From Micromonospora lupini (GTDB lineage Bacteria; Actinomycetota; Actinomycetes; Mycobacteriales; Micromonosporaceae): a DNA stretch of 64,000 nt. Location of the stretch: positions 558,001 to 622,000 of the forward strand of contig NZ_JAPENL010000001.1 in assembly GCF_026342015.1 (NCBI RefSeq), given 5' to 3'. Below are positions 1 to 8,358 of the stretch, piece after piece; the first letter of the stretch is position 1, and every line of letters begins with the position of its first letter. The position numbers were made by a program, and so were the translations under genes. The notes under the pieces were generated by a model, which was not told the DNA's origin, did not search any database, and saw only the letters and a program-made list of their open reading frames with translations.

Positions 1-6
1 CGGCGA

Positions 7-843
7 GTGACCTGGATCGAGGCCATCGTCCTGGGCATCGTCCAGGGGCTTACCGAGTTCCTGCCGGTCAGCTCGTCGGGGCATCTGCGGATCACCTCGG
101 CGATCTTTTTCGAGCGCGACGCCGGCGCGTCGTTCACCGCCGTCACCCAGCTCGGCACCGAGGCGGCCGTGCTGATCTACTTCGCGAAGGACATCTGGCG
201 GATCACCCGTACCTGGCTGGTGGGTCTGCGCGACCGTTCGGTGCGCTCCAGCCTCGACTACCGGATGGGCTGGTACGTGATCGTCGGCTCGATCCCGATC
301 GGGCTGTTCGGGTTCCTCTTCAAGGACCAGATCAAGACCGCCGGGCGCAACCTGTGGGTGGTGGCGACGACCCTGATCGTGTTCGCGTTCGTGCTGGCGT
401 TCGCCGAGTACTGGGGCCGGCAGACGCGCACGCTTGAGAACTTCCGCATGAAAGACGGCGTGGTCATGGGCTTCGCCCAGGCCATGGCGCTGGTCCCCGG
501 AGTGTCCCGCTCCGGCGGCACGCTCACCGCCGGCCTGCTGCTCAACCTGACCCGGGAGGCGGCGGCGCGCTACTCGTTCCTGCTGGCCATCCCGGCGGTG
601 GTGATGTCCGGGGTCTTCAGCCTCGGCGACGTCTTCGAACCGTCCGCCCCGGGCACGTCCGTGCCCACCGTGGCCCAGACGATCGTGGCCACCGCCATCG
701 CCTTCGGCATCGGGTACGCGGCAATCGCCTGGCTGCTGCGCTACGTCGCCCACCACACCCTGTACGTCTTCGTGCTGTACCGGGTCGCGCTTGGCACCCT
801 GGTCCTGGCCCTCCTGCTGACCGGCACGATCACCGCCACCTGA
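7..843 (+). CDS. uppP: Undecaprenyl-diphosphatase UppP (BacA)
   Basis: Integral membrane phosphatase that converts undecaprenyl diphosphate to the monophosphate, recycling the lipid carrier for peptidoglycan synthesis. The 278-residue length is normal for the family. Both signature motifs are present: [14 protein letters not shown] at residues 13-26 and PGVSRSGGT from residue 164, which supply the family's Glu, Ser and Arg residues. The remainder is hydrophobic, with about eight likely membrane segments. The start is a GTG only six bases into the window, so the ribosome-binding region cannot be judged and a start further upstream is possible. It faces the lysozyme-like gene across a strong hairpin. 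Confidence 0.95.
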   Translation: MTWIEAIVLGIVQGLTEFLPVSSSGHLRITSAIFFERDAGASFTAVTQLGTEAAVLIYFAKDIWRITRTWLVGLRDRSVRSSLDYRMGWYVIVGSIPIGLFGFLFKDQIKTAGRNLWVVATTLIVFAFVLAFAEYWGRQTRTLENFRMKDGVVMGFAQAMALVPGVSRSGGTLTAGLLLNLTREAAARYSFLLAIPAVVMSGVFSLGDVFEPSAPGTSVPTVAQTIVATAIAFGIGYAAIAWLLRYVAHHTLYVFVLYRVALGTLVLALLLTGTITAT

Positions 844-859
844 CCACCCGGAACACGCC

Positions 860-893
860 GATGGCCGGCACCCGGGTTCGGGTGCCGGCCATC
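860..893. terminator. Bidirectional hairpin terminator
   Basis: A perfect 15-bp stem (GATGGCCGGCACCCG and its complement) with a 4-nt loop GGTT sits between the convergent ends of uppP and the lysozyme-like gene. There is no T-tract, as is usual for actinobacterial hairpin terminators. Confidence 0.8.
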
Positions 894-906
894 CGTGCTG
901 TGCGGG

Positions 907-1467
907 TCAGCTGTTCCAGTGCTGGGTGACGAGGTCGGTGGCCTGCTGCTCCCACTGGGCGTAGGCGTCGGGGTAGGCGGAGACCTGGACGGTCTGCGCG
1001 GCGTCGGTCAGGGGCATGTCCTGCCAGCCGTCGACCTGACGCAGGCCCTTGAGGAACGCTGTGGTGGAGTACTCCGGGTTGGTGATCTGCTCGGGGGTGC
1101 CCCAACCACTGGACGGGCGCTGCTGGAACAGGCCCAGCGAGTCGTGGTCGTTGGCGTCGCCGAGGTGACCCAGGTTGTCGAGCTTCGACTCCTGCAGGCT
1201 CGTCGCGATGGAGATGACCGCGGCGCGTTCGGGCAGGCCGGCCTTCTTCGTGGCGGCGATGATCGCCTTGGCGTTGGCCGTCTGCTCACCGTTGAGGTCG
1301 ATGTGCGACTGGTCGCCCTGCGGCTTCGGCGCCGCGGTGTGCACGGCGACCGCGACCGGCTTGCCGTCGACGGGGTTGGCGTGGGCGGCGATCGGGCCGG
1401 CGAAGACACCACCGGCGAACGCGAGACCAGCAACCGACAGCATGCTCTTACGGAAGATCGTGTTCAT
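907..1467 (-). CDS. Secreted lysozyme-like (transglycosylase-fold) protein
   Basis: A 186-residue exported protein. The N-terminus is a signal peptide (basic residues, hydrophobic core, probable cleavage after AHA at residue 30). The mature part matches the small actinobacterial lysozyme-like fold: a helix carrying the candidate catalytic Glu in LQESKL, then HDSLGLFQQRPSSGWG, then a region ending in YAQWEQQA. A role in cleaving or sensing peptidoglycan is inferred from the family; activity is not shown. The ATG at 1467 is preferred over an ATG 72 nt upstream because AAGGAG lies 9 nt before it and the signal peptide begins there. A 13-nt motif occurs twice in the long upstream region. Confidence 0.75.
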   Translation of the reverse strand: MNTIFRKSMLSVAGLAFAGGVFAGPIAAHANPVDGKPVAVAVHTAAPKPQGDQSHIDLNGEQTANAKAIIAATKKAGLPERAAVISIATSLQESKLDNLGHLGDANDHDSLGLFQQRPSSGWGTPEQITNPEYSTTAFLKGLRQVDGWQDMPLTDAAQTVQVSAYPDAYAQWEQQATDLVTQHWNS

Positions 1468-1619
1468 CAGGGGTAGCTCCTTCGGGGGTAGGAACACCCA
1501 CGCGACCGACGGGGGTCGGCACGGCGGGGGTGTGAGCACCTCGTCCGGCGCTGCAGATTCAGAGGGGGGAAAGTCTCAGGGTCGGCGGCCTGCGAGCGGG
1601 GGCTCGTGGCGCCGGGACC

Positions 1620-1826
1620 GTGTGTAACGACCGTCGGGCCGGGGTGATTCCCGGAGCCGGGCTGCCGGGCTGCCGGGGTGCCGGATCGGGCCGGTGCGCT
1701 CGGCGGCCTGTGGTCGTTCGGGGATCGGCAACGGCCCGAACCGGCCGGCCATTCCCGCCCTCACGACGGGGGCGGGCGGCGGTGGCCGTGGTCGTGGTCC
1801 TGCGATCGTCAGGGTGTGTAACGACC
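1620..1826. repeat. Pair of 13-nt direct repeats upstream of the lysozyme-like gene
   Basis: GTGTGTAACGACC occurs at 1620-1632 and again at 1814-1826, 194 bp apart. Read toward the lysozyme-like gene, the motif is GGTCGTTACACAC. The stretch 1468-2123 has no convincing gene: it holds these repeats, a palindromic element at 1944-2019 and the promoter of the next gene. Confidence 0.6.
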
Positions 1827-1943
1827 CCAGGCCCGCCACGATTCCGGCCCACGAGTGCCGCCGGTCACACCTTGGCGGCCCCAGAAACGGACATCCGACC
1901 CAGCCGGCCCCGAACCTAGCAGGTCCCGCAGAACACCCCGGGA

Positions 1944-2019
1944 TGATCGACTCCGGATCGGCGATATCGCGGCATCCGGTTAGCGGGACAGCCCCACATC
2001 GCCGATATCGTGTCGATCA
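1944..2019. repeat. Palindromic intergenic element, copy A
   Basis: An imperfect inverted repeat of 76 nt. The outer arms TGATCGAC and GTCGATCA are exact complements, and both arms contain ATCGGCGAT when read in the same sense. It shares the core TGATC(G/A)ACTC...TCGCGG(T/C)(G/A)TCC with elements at 5700-5778 and 47670-47744. All three are intergenic. Confidence 0.7.
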
Positions 2020-2123
2020 CCCCCCTCCGACCCGTGATACCTCAGCAATCGGGACATCGGACCCGAGGGTGGTGCGGAGCCCGTGGCGATCGGGGGCGTG
2101 GCGCAGGCCCTAGGGTGGTCGGT

Positions 2124-2828
2124 GTGGCGACCCTTCTGCTTCTGCGACACGGCCGTACCACGGCGAACGCCGACGGCGGCCTGGCCGGTCGGCAACCGGT
2201 CGAGCTGGACGACACCGGGCGCGCCCAGGCCGCCGCGGTGGGCGAACGGCTGCGCGCGGTGCCACTGGCCGCGGTCGTCACCAGTCCGTTGATCCGCTGC
2301 CGGCAGACCCTGGAGCTGGCGTTGCCGCAGGCCACGCCAGTGGTCGAGGACGGGCTGATCGAGTGCGACTACGGCAGCTGGGAGGGGCAGCCGCTGAAGA
2401 AGCTCGCCAAGGAGCCCCTCTGGCCGGTGGTCCAGCAGCACCCGAGCGCGGCGGTCTTCCCGCAGGGGGAGGCGATGGCGGCGATGGCGGCCCGTGCGGT
2501 GGCGGCGGTCCGCGCGTGGGACGCCCGGGTGAGCGCGGAGCACGGGTCCGAGGCGGTCTGGTTGGCGTGCAGCCACGGTGATGTGATCAAGGCCATCGTG
2601 GCGGACGCGCTCGGCGTACACCTGGATGCCTTTCAGCGGATCGTGGCCGACCCGGCGTCGGTGACGGCGATCCGGTTCACGCCGCTGCGACCGTTCCTGG
2701 TCCGGCTCAATGACACAGGCGGTGACCTCGCCGCGCTGGTTCCGGCGCCGCGAAAGCGGCGGCGGCGGACGGCCCGGGCGGCCGACTCGGACGCCGCCGT
2801 CGGTGGCGGGGCGGGTGCGTCGCGGTGA
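2124..2828 (+). CDS. Histidine phosphatase, MSMEG_4193-type phosphomutase family
   Basis: A 234-residue member of the histidine phosphatase superfamily. LLRHGRTTAN at the N-terminus contains the phospho-acceptor His9, and CSHGDVIKAIV contains the second histidine near residue 151. The substrate is unknown. Family members are conserved beside the DUF3090, SCO1664-like and mshC genes, which follow here in that order. GTG at 2124 is chosen because the RHG motif begins at residue 8 from it, and TAGGGT (2111-2116) ends 7 nt before it, suggesting a leaderless mRNA. The C-terminus is a basic tail (RKRRRRTAR) followed by a low-complexity Asp/Ala/Gly stretch. Confidence 0.85.
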   Translation: MATLLLLRHGRTTANADGGLAGRQPVELDDTGRAQAAAVGERLRAVPLAAVVTSPLIRCRQTLELALPQATPVVEDGLIECDYGSWEGQPLKKLAKEPLWPVVQQHPSAAVFPQGEAMAAMAARAVAAVRAWDARVSAEHGSEAVWLACSHGDVIKAIVADALGVHLDAFQRIVADPASVTAIRFTPLRPFLVRLNDTGGDLAALVPAPRKRRRRTARAADSDAAVGGGAGASR

Positions 2829-2988
2829 GACGCACGCGGACAGCGTCCCCGGTCACGGCGGCGTCGGCGGACGTCCGGAAGGCCGCCACGCCCGGGTGTG
2901 GCGCCCGCTACACCGGGCGCGCCGCCCCTGCGGCGATTCGGGTCGGTGGGGTGCGCGACGCCATGGTGGGCCGGATAGGGTCGTGGGT

Positions 2989-3570
2989 ATGACCCACCAG
3001 GTGCACGCCTTCGAACCGCCGGAGCGGTTCGTCGCCGGGACTGTCGGGGCGCCGGGGGAGCGCACGTTCTTCCTGCAGGCCCGCGGCGGCGGCAGGCTCG
3101 TCAGCGTCGCGCTGGAGAAGGTCCAGGTGTCCCTGCTCGCCGAGAAGCTGGAGGAGCTGCTCACCGAGGCGCAGCGTCGCTTCGGGGTGGACCTGCCCGA
3201 GCTGGCGCCGGTGGTCGGCGACAACGAGCCGCTTGACACTCCGGTCGACGAGGAGTTCCGGGTCGGCACCCTCGGGCTGGCCTTCGACGTGGACACCGCG
3301 ACCGTGGTGATCGAGGCGATCGCCGCCGGCGAGGTGGAGCCCGAGGTCGAGCTGGGCGACGAGGACGACGAAGACGACGAGGACGAGGACGAGGAGCCGG
3401 ACGAGGACCTGGACCGGCTGCGGGTCCGGCTCACCCCGCAGGCCACCCGCCAGTTCATCGAGCGGGCCCGGCGCGTCGTCAACGCGGGCCGGCCGCCGTG
3501 CCCCCTGTGCGGCCAGCCGTTGGATCCCGCCGGGCACCTGTGCCCGCGGCACAACGGTTACCACAGGTGA
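2989..3570 (+). CDS. DUF3090 family protein
   Basis: A 193-residue protein conserved in actinobacteria, always near mshC-type genes; function unknown. The N-terminus has the family pattern FEPPERFVAGTVG then RTFFLQA. The middle carries a run of about 20 acidic residues (near residues 124-143). The C-terminus is a probable zinc knuckle, CPLCGQ followed by CPRHNGYH. ATG at 2989 is chosen because the conserved region starts there and TAGGGT (2976-2981) lies 7 nt upstream. The next gene overlaps its stop by GTGA, so the two are likely translationally coupled. Confidence 0.85.
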   Translation: MTHQVHAFEPPERFVAGTVGAPGERTFFLQARGGGRLVSVALEKVQVSLLAEKLEELLTEAQRRFGVDLPELAPVVGDNEPLDTPVDEEFRVGTLGLAFDVDTATVVIEAIAAGEVEPEVELGDEDDEDDEDEDEEPDEDLDRLRVRLTPQATRQFIERARRVVNAGRPPCPLCGQPLDPAGHLCPRHNGYHR

Positions 3571-4385
3571 CCTTGCCCGGCATCGAGCCCCTGCGCGACG
3601 GTGACGCCGCGCTGCGGCTGCTGCGCGACGGCACGCTCGACCTGGAGGGTCGGCTGGTCGACGCGTCGAACACCACCCTGCGGGGCATCCTGACCCTCGA
3701 CGGCGTCACGGCCCGCTGCGTCTACAAGCCGGTGCGGGGCGAGCGCCCGCTGTGGGACTTCCCGGACGGCACCCTCGCCGGGCGGGAGGTGTCGGCGTTC
3801 CTGGTCTCCGCTGCCACCGGTTGGGGTCTGGTGCCACCTACCGTGCTGCGCGACGGGCCGTTCGGTCCCGGCTCCTGCCAGCTCTGGATCGACGAGCCGG
3901 ACGACGCCGAGCCGCTCGTCGGGTTCGTGCCGGCCGACGAGCTGCCGCCACGCTGGTTCCCGATCGCCGCCGCGCGGGACGACGACGGCGTCGCGTACGC
4001 CCTCGCGCACGCCGATGACCCCCGGCTGGCCCGTCTCGCGGTGCTCGACGCAGTGATCAACAACGCGGACCGCAAGGGCGGCCACGTGCTGGTCGGCGCG
4101 GACGACCGGATCTACGGCGTGGACCACGGGGTGAGCTTCCACGTCGAGGGCAAGCTGCGGACGGTGCTCTGGGGTTGGGCTGGCAAGCAGTTGCCGCCGG
4201 ACGCCGTGGAGATGCTCGACGGGCTCGCCGGGCAGGTCTCCGGTGCGCTCGGCGACGAGCTGGCCGATCACCTGACGATCAGCGAGGTCGCCGAGCTGGC
4301 CGCCCGCATCGACGTCCTGCGGCAGACCTGTCGCTTCCCGCAGCCGCCGGAGGACTGGCCGGCGGTGCCCTGGCCGCCCATGTGA
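3567..4385 (+). CDS. SCO1664-family protein with PI3/4-kinase-like fold
   Basis: A 272-residue protein related to the phosphatidylinositol 3-/4-kinase and HipA kinase fold. Visible landmarks are a Lys motif (CVYKPVRGERPLWDFP), an RE motif (AGREVSA), a catalytic-loop equivalent (LDAVINNADRKGGHVL) and a DFG-like metal site (YGVDHGVSFH). These suggest an ATP-binding phosphotransferase or nucleotidyltransferase; the substrate is unknown. The GTG start at 3567 overlaps the preceding DUF3090 stop (GTGA). Its conserved position next to mshC suggests a link to mycothiol or redox physiology, which is inference only. Confidence 0.8.
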   Translation: MTLPGIEPLRDGDAALRLLRDGTLDLEGRLVDASNTTLRGILTLDGVTARCVYKPVRGERPLWDFPDGTLAGREVSAFLVSAATGWGLVPPTVLRDGPFGPGSCQLWIDEPDDAEPLVGFVPADELPPRWFPIAAARDDDGVAYALAHADDPRLARLAVLDAVINNADRKGGHVLVGADDRIYGVDHGVSFHVEGKLRTVLWGWAGKQLPPDAVEMLDGLAGQVSGALGDELADHLTISEVAELAARIDVLRQTCRFPQPPEDWPAVPWPPM

Positions 4386-4450
4386 GCGCTGTCATCTTGA
4401 TCACCCGTGGGGCGGCCCGGTGCCGCCTGAGGGCTGGTTAGGCTGAGGTC

Positions 4451-5689
4451 ATGGAGTCTTGGGCGGGACACGAGGTGCCACGGCTGCCGGGCAGGGGCGA
4501 GCCGTTGGCGTTGTACGACTCGGCGCGGCAAAGTGTCCACCCGAGCGAGCCGGATGACGCGGGAAGCATGTACGTCTGCGGCATCACCCCGTACGACGCG
4601 ACCCACCTCGGCCACGCCGCCACCATGATCACGTTCGACCTGGTGCAGCGGATGTGGCGTGACGCCGGCCGCCCGGTGCGCTATGTGCAGAACGTCACCG
4701 ACATCGACGACCCGCTGCTGGAGCGGGCCGCCCGCGACGGCGAGGACTGGGTGGTCCTGGCCATGCGGGAGACGGCGCTGTTCCGCGAGGACATGGAGGC
4801 GCTGCGGATCATCCCGCCGGAGCACTACGTGGGCGCCGTCGAGTCGATCCCGGACATCGCCGACAAGGTCGAGGTGCTGCTCAAGGACGGTGCCGCGTAC
4901 CGGCTCGACGACGGCACCGGCGACGTCTACTTCGACATCTCCGCCACCGGCCGGTTCGGCTACGAGTCGAACCTGACCCGCGAGCAGATGCTGGAGATCT
5001 TCCCCGAGCGCGGCGGCGACCCGGACCGGGCCGGCAAGCGGGACCCTCTCGATCCGCTGCTGTGGCGCGGCGCCCGCGAGGGCGAGCCGTCCTGGCCGGG
5101 CGGGGAGCTGGGTCCCGGCCGCCCGGGTTGGCACATCGAGTGCGCGGTCATCGCGCTGAACCTGCTCGGCGACCGGATCGACGTGCAGGGCGGCGGCAAC
5201 GACCTGCTGTTCCCGCACCACGAGGCGTCCGCGGCGCACGCCGAGAGGTTGACCGGGCAGGCGCCGTTCGCCGAGCACTACGTGCACGCCGGGATGATCG
5301 GCCTGGACGGCGAGAAGATGTCCAAGTCCCGCGGAAACCTGGTCTTCGTGTCCCGGCTGCGCGCCGACAAGGTCGACCCGATGGCGATTCGGCTGGCGTT
5401 GATCTCCGGGCACTACCGCGGTGACCGCACGTGGACCGACGAGCTGCTCACGGCCGCGCAGGAGCGCCTGGACCGCTGGCGGCGGGCCGCCGCCGCGCCC
5501 GCCGGGCCGTCCGGAGCCGAGCTGCTGGCCGGGGTACGCGAACGCCTGGCCGACGACCTGGACACCCCGGGCGCCCTGGCCGTGGCGGACCGTTGGGCCG
5601 ACGCGGCGCTGTCGGGCGCTGCCGATGACGCCGACGCCCCGGCGCTCTTCGCCCGGACGGTGGACGCCCTCCTGGGCATCCGCCTCTGA
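4451..5689 (+). CDS. mshC: Cysteine:GlcN-Ins ligase MshC (mycothiol synthesis)
   Basis: Catalyses ATP-dependent ligation of L-cysteine to 1D-myo-inositol 2-amino-2-deoxy-alpha-D-glucopyranoside, the third committed step of mycothiol synthesis. It is a cysteinyl-tRNA-synthetase-like class I adenylating enzyme of 412 residues. Key motifs: [14 protein letters not shown], with zinc-ligand Cys43 and the HIGH-like signature; [10 protein letters not shown], with a further zinc Cys; and KMSKS at residues 289-293. It lacks the tRNA-binding C-terminus of CysRS, as expected. TAGGCT (4439-4444) ends 6 nt before the ATG and no Shine-Dalgarno sequence is present. Confidence 0.95.
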   Translation: MESWAGHEVPRLPGRGEPLALYDSARQSVHPSEPDDAGSMYVCGITPYDATHLGHAATMITFDLVQRMWRDAGRPVRYVQNVTDIDDPLLERAARDGEDWVVLAMRETALFREDMEALRIIPPEHYVGAVESIPDIADKVEVLLKDGAAYRLDDGTGDVYFDISATGRFGYESNLTREQMLEIFPERGGDPDRAGKRDPLDPLLWRGAREGEPSWPGGELGPGRPGWHIECAVIALNLLGDRIDVQGGGNDLLFPHHEASAAHAERLTGQAPFAEHYVHAGMIGLDGEKMSKSRGNLVFVSRLRADKVDPMAIRLALISGHYRGDRTWTDELLTAAQERLDRWRRAAAAPAGPSGAELLAGVRERLADDLDTPGALAVADRWADAALSGAADDADAPALFARTVDALLGIRL

Positions 5690-5699
5690 CCCGGGCGCG

Positions 5700-5778
5700 T
5701 TGATCGACTCGGTTTCCCGGAAGTCGCGGTGTCCGGACGCCTGCGACGCACCGCTTTCCAGGAAGCCGAGTTGACCAA
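5700..5778. repeat. Palindromic intergenic element, copy B
   Basis: Imperfect inverted repeat between the convergent mshC and alpha/beta hydrolase genes. The left arm TTGATCGACTCGGTTTCC pairs with TTGGTCAACTCGGCTTCC from the right arm when reverse-complemented. It may double as a transcription terminator for both genes. Confidence 0.7.
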
Positions 5779-5846
5779 TCGCTCAGCCCGGAACCAGGCC
5801 GGGGTCGGGGGTCGCGGCGCGCGCCCTCGCGGCGTCGACGATCGGG

Positions 5847-7055
5847 CTACGGAATGATCCTCACCTCGGGGAAGGCCCGGCTCGGCCCGCTCAGGAGGTG
5901 GCCGCCCCGGTGCCGCAGGTGCAGGTCGAAGAAGGCCAGCGGGTACGCCTGCCCGATGCGGACCGCGCGGGCGGGGTCGAGATTGCCGATCCAGCCGACG
6001 AGTTCCTCGTCGCTCATTCCGATGACCCGTGCCAGTTGCGGAATCAGCCACTGGTTGTCGCCGTAGGACGAGTGGACCGCCCCGGCGGCTTGGACGTTGA
6101 GTCGCCACCCGCGTAGGTGTGTGAAGAACTCGGCGACGGCGGGCTCCGTGGCCCGGGTGAACTCCGCCGTCATCAGCATGAACGGCCGGTACAGGTCGGT
6201 GGTGGGCAGCGGCTGCGACTGCATCGGGCCGTCCAGGCTCAGCCCCGCTCGGATCCGCCGGTCGGTGCCCATGGTCAGGGCCGTCGCCGTGCCGCCCTTC
6301 GACCAGCCGAACATGCCGATCCGGCTCAGGTCGAGGGCGGCGCCCAGCCCGGCCGGCAGCGGTGCGTGGTCGACGTCGGGGTTGCCCCCGGCCGCGAGTT
6401 CGGCGATCTGTTCGAGGACGAACCGGACGTCCCGCGTGTAGGTCCACGGGGTGGCGTGGAAGTCTCCCTCCTCGACGGTGACGCGGCCGTCGGGAAATTC
6501 GCTGAACCCGTCATAGGTGTGGTCCACCGTGACGACCACGTAACCGTGGCTGGCGAGTTCCTGCACCACGATTGTGGTGTCCGAGCGGTGGCTGCCGGCG
6601 CCGTGCGAGTACAGGATCACCGGCAGTCGCCGGCCCGGGTGCCGCAACACCGGAGCGCCCTCGTGCCCGGCGGTCAGGGGCGCCAGCGCGGCGTCGGGGT
6701 CGAATCCGGCGGAGTCCAGCAGCACGCGCATCGACCCGGGGGTCATCCACGGGGCGAGCGGGTGCCGCCGCACGTCCCGGGCGGGGTACCACAGGCTGAC
6801 CATCAGTTCCCGGTACCGTTCCGGCCCGGCCAGCGGGTCCGGCTGCGACCGGTCGAGCAGGTGCAGCGGCACCGTGCCCACGCGGTACGGCCCGGTCGGC
6901 GCGGGCAGGGTGAGCCGGACCAGACCCGGGTCGGCGGTGGCTGCCGTGGCCCGGCCGGCGATGCCCAGCGGCACGCTGACCCCGGTCGCCAGCGCCGCTC
7001 CGACAAGGCCGCGGCGCGTTATTACCCGTCCACCCACCGGCTGCACGGTTTCCAT
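5847..7055 (-). CDS. Exported alpha/beta hydrolase, PAF-acetylhydrolase/cutinase-like
   Basis: A 402-residue esterase or lipase-like protein. The N-terminus carries a twin-arginine motif (TRRGLVGAA) and hydrophobic stretch, so Tat export is likely. The fold is visible in PVILYSHGAGS (oxyanion region), the nucleophile elbow FGWSKGG, and a late His in GAVHSSYGDN. Resemblance is to the platelet-activating-factor acetylhydrolase and dienelactone hydrolase group; substrate unknown. The ATG at 7055 is preferred over one 30 nt upstream because GGGGAGG lies just before it. It follows a winged-helix regulator gene, separated by a 7-bp tandem repeat. Confidence 0.8.
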   Translation of the reverse strand: METVQPVGGRVITRRGLVGAALATGVSVPLGIAGRATAATADPGLVRLTLPAPTGPYRVGTVPLHLLDRSQPDPLAGPERYRELMVSLWYPARDVRRHPLAPWMTPGSMRVLLDSAGFDPDAALAPLTAGHEGAPVLRHPGRRLPVILYSHGAGSHRSDTTIVVQELASHGYVVVTVDHTYDGFSEFPDGRVTVEEGDFHATPWTYTRDVRFVLEQIAELAAGGNPDVDHAPLPAGLGAALDLSRIGMFGWSKGGTATALTMGTDRRIRAGLSLDGPMQSQPLPTTDLYRPFMLMTAEFTRATEPAVAEFFTHLRGWRLNVQAAGAVHSSYGDNQWLIPQLARVIGMSDEELVGWIGNLDPARAVRIGQAYPLAFFDLHLRHRGGHLLSGPSRAFPEVRIIP

Positions 7056-7080
7056 TCGTCCTCCCCTGGGTTTCTCGACG

Positions 7081-7122
7081 GTCACCGGTCACCGGTCACC
7101 GGTCACCGGTCACCGGTCACCG
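7081..7122. repeat. Tandem repeat of GTCACCG, six units
   Basis: Six perfect 7-bp units, followed by a degenerate GTCGACG unit. The array overlaps the stop codon of the winged-helix gene and ends 26 bp before the start of the hydrolase gene on the same strand, so changes in copy number would alter spacing between the two. Confidence 0.9.
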
Positions 7123-7449
7123 GTCGACGGTCGGTGCCGTCTCCGCTTGTTCGACCTGCTGGATGAGTTGCTTGAGGTGGGCGATCTCATCGCGCATGGC
7201 TGCCTGACCGGCAGCGGTGAGAGTCACCCAGGTACGTGGGCGCTTGCCCTCGTAGCCCTTCTCGATCTGGATCAGCTCGGCCTTCTCCAGGACGGTCAGG
7301 TGCTGCCCGAGGTTGCCTGCGGTCAGCTGCAGGGTCGTGCGCAGGAAGCCGAACTCGACCTGGCGGGCCTGGTGAGCGATGGCCAGGATGCCCAGTCGGA
7401 CGCGCTGGTGGACCACGTCGTCGAGGCCGTTGGTGGGATGGTCGGTCAT
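7117..7449 (-). CDS. Winged-helix transcriptional regulator (HTH_34-like)
   Basis: A 110-residue one-domain DNA-binding protein of the small MarR/ArsR-like group. It has the typical order: helix LGILAIAHQA, recognition region LTAGNLGQHLTVLEKAELIQIEKGY, wing RPRTWVTLTAAG, then a C-terminal dimerisation helix HLKQLIQQVEQAE. The ATG at 7447-7449 overlaps the stop of the upstream membrane-protein gene (ATGA), so the two form an operon. In this family the regulator commonly controls its partner membrane protein; that role is inferred. The last residues and stop codon lie in the 7-bp tandem repeat. Confidence 0.85.
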   Translation of the reverse strand: MTDHPTNGLDDVVHQRVRLGILAIAHQARQVEFGFLRTTLQLTAGNLGQHLTVLEKAELIQIEKGYEGKRPRTWVTLTAAGQAAMRDEIAHLKQLIQQVEQAETAPTVDR

Positions 7450-8180
7450 CGCCCCGGAACCTCGGTGGTCGGCCGGAACAGGGCGAAGGCGGCACTGCCG
7501 AGCAGCAGCAGCGCCGCCGGGACGAGCAGGTGCGGCAGGAAGAACCACGGCGAGGTCGAGTGGATGACCTGGCCGCCCTGCACCATCACGATCGCCAGGT
7601 AGACGAGGCTGTACGCCAGCAGCGCCCAGTTGCGTTCGACCCGCGCGAGCACCAGCAGCGCCAGTGCGATGACCGCTGTGGGACTGGCCAGCCCGTTGAT
7701 GAGCCACGCCGCCGGCCCGACCTCGATCTCGACCGGGTCGGTGGAGAAGGGGTCGGCGGGGACGGGAAGGAGCGGGTGGAACGTCAGCCAGATCGACACG
7801 GCCGCCATCAGAACGGCCAATGCGACGCCGACGACGACGTAGGGGCGGATCGGGGTGCCCACGCCACGCCGTCGGGACTGCCGTACGTAGAAGCCTGCGA
7901 TCGCCACATAGGCGAGGACCAGCGCGACCGTCCAGTACCCGAGCTGCGTCGGGTTGGGCCCCGTGCAGACCGTTTGCTGCGGGCGGGATCGGCAGGTGTC
8001 GAACAGGTCGAGGTAGGGGGCGTACCGGTAGACGGGTATCGCGACCACAGTGATCACCGCGAAGACCAGCAGCGGAAACCAGGTGCCGCGCTGGGCGACG
8101 AGGACCTGGCGTGTCAGGTCGCGCACGGTCGTCAACAGCTCGTGCGGCCCGTCTGCCTGGGGAACGGACTCGTGTGTCAT
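7446..8180 (-). CDS. Multispanning membrane protein, partner of the winged-helix regulator
   Basis: A 244-residue membrane protein of no recognised enzyme family. About six hydrophobic segments are visible (for example near residues 36-52, 82-98, 115-132, 160-180, 188-202 and 215-232). A periplasmic loop after the first segment carries two cysteines (DTCRSRPQQTVCTG) that could form a disulfide. Pairs of a small winged-helix regulator and such a membrane protein are common in actinobacteria. No clear Shine-Dalgarno sequence precedes the ATG. The function is unknown. Confidence 0.75.
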   Translation of the reverse strand: MTHESVPQADGPHELLTTVRDLTRQVLVAQRGTWFPLLVFAVITVVAIPVYRYAPYLDLFDTCRSRPQQTVCTGPNPTQLGYWTVALVLAYVAIAGFYVRQSRRRGVGTPIRPYVVVGVALAVLMAAVSIWLTFHPLLPVPADPFSTDPVEIEVGPAAWLINGLASPTAVIALALLVLARVERNWALLAYSLVYLAIVMVQGGQVIHSTSPWFFLPHLLVPAALLLLGSAAFALFRPTTEVPGR

Positions 8181-8358
8181 GAAGTTAGCTTTGCATTACA
8201 GACCTTTCTTCGCAAGAGATTCTGACCGCCTGTCACGGGCCGTGCCAACTGTGACCGTGCCGCCTACCGCGAACGCAGGACCGAGCCGCCCTCCACCGCG
8301 TCGTGGCGCTGGACTGGCTACGCGCCATGCCCGACGGACATGATCGGCGGGGGCGGGG

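Noticed and set aside
1468..2123. Cyclic-di-AMP (ydaO) riboswitch before the lysozyme-like gene
   Set aside because: Such riboswitches often precede actinobacterial wall hydrolases, but neither strand shows the conserved blocks; only a weak GGGTGATTC match occurs on the wrong strand.
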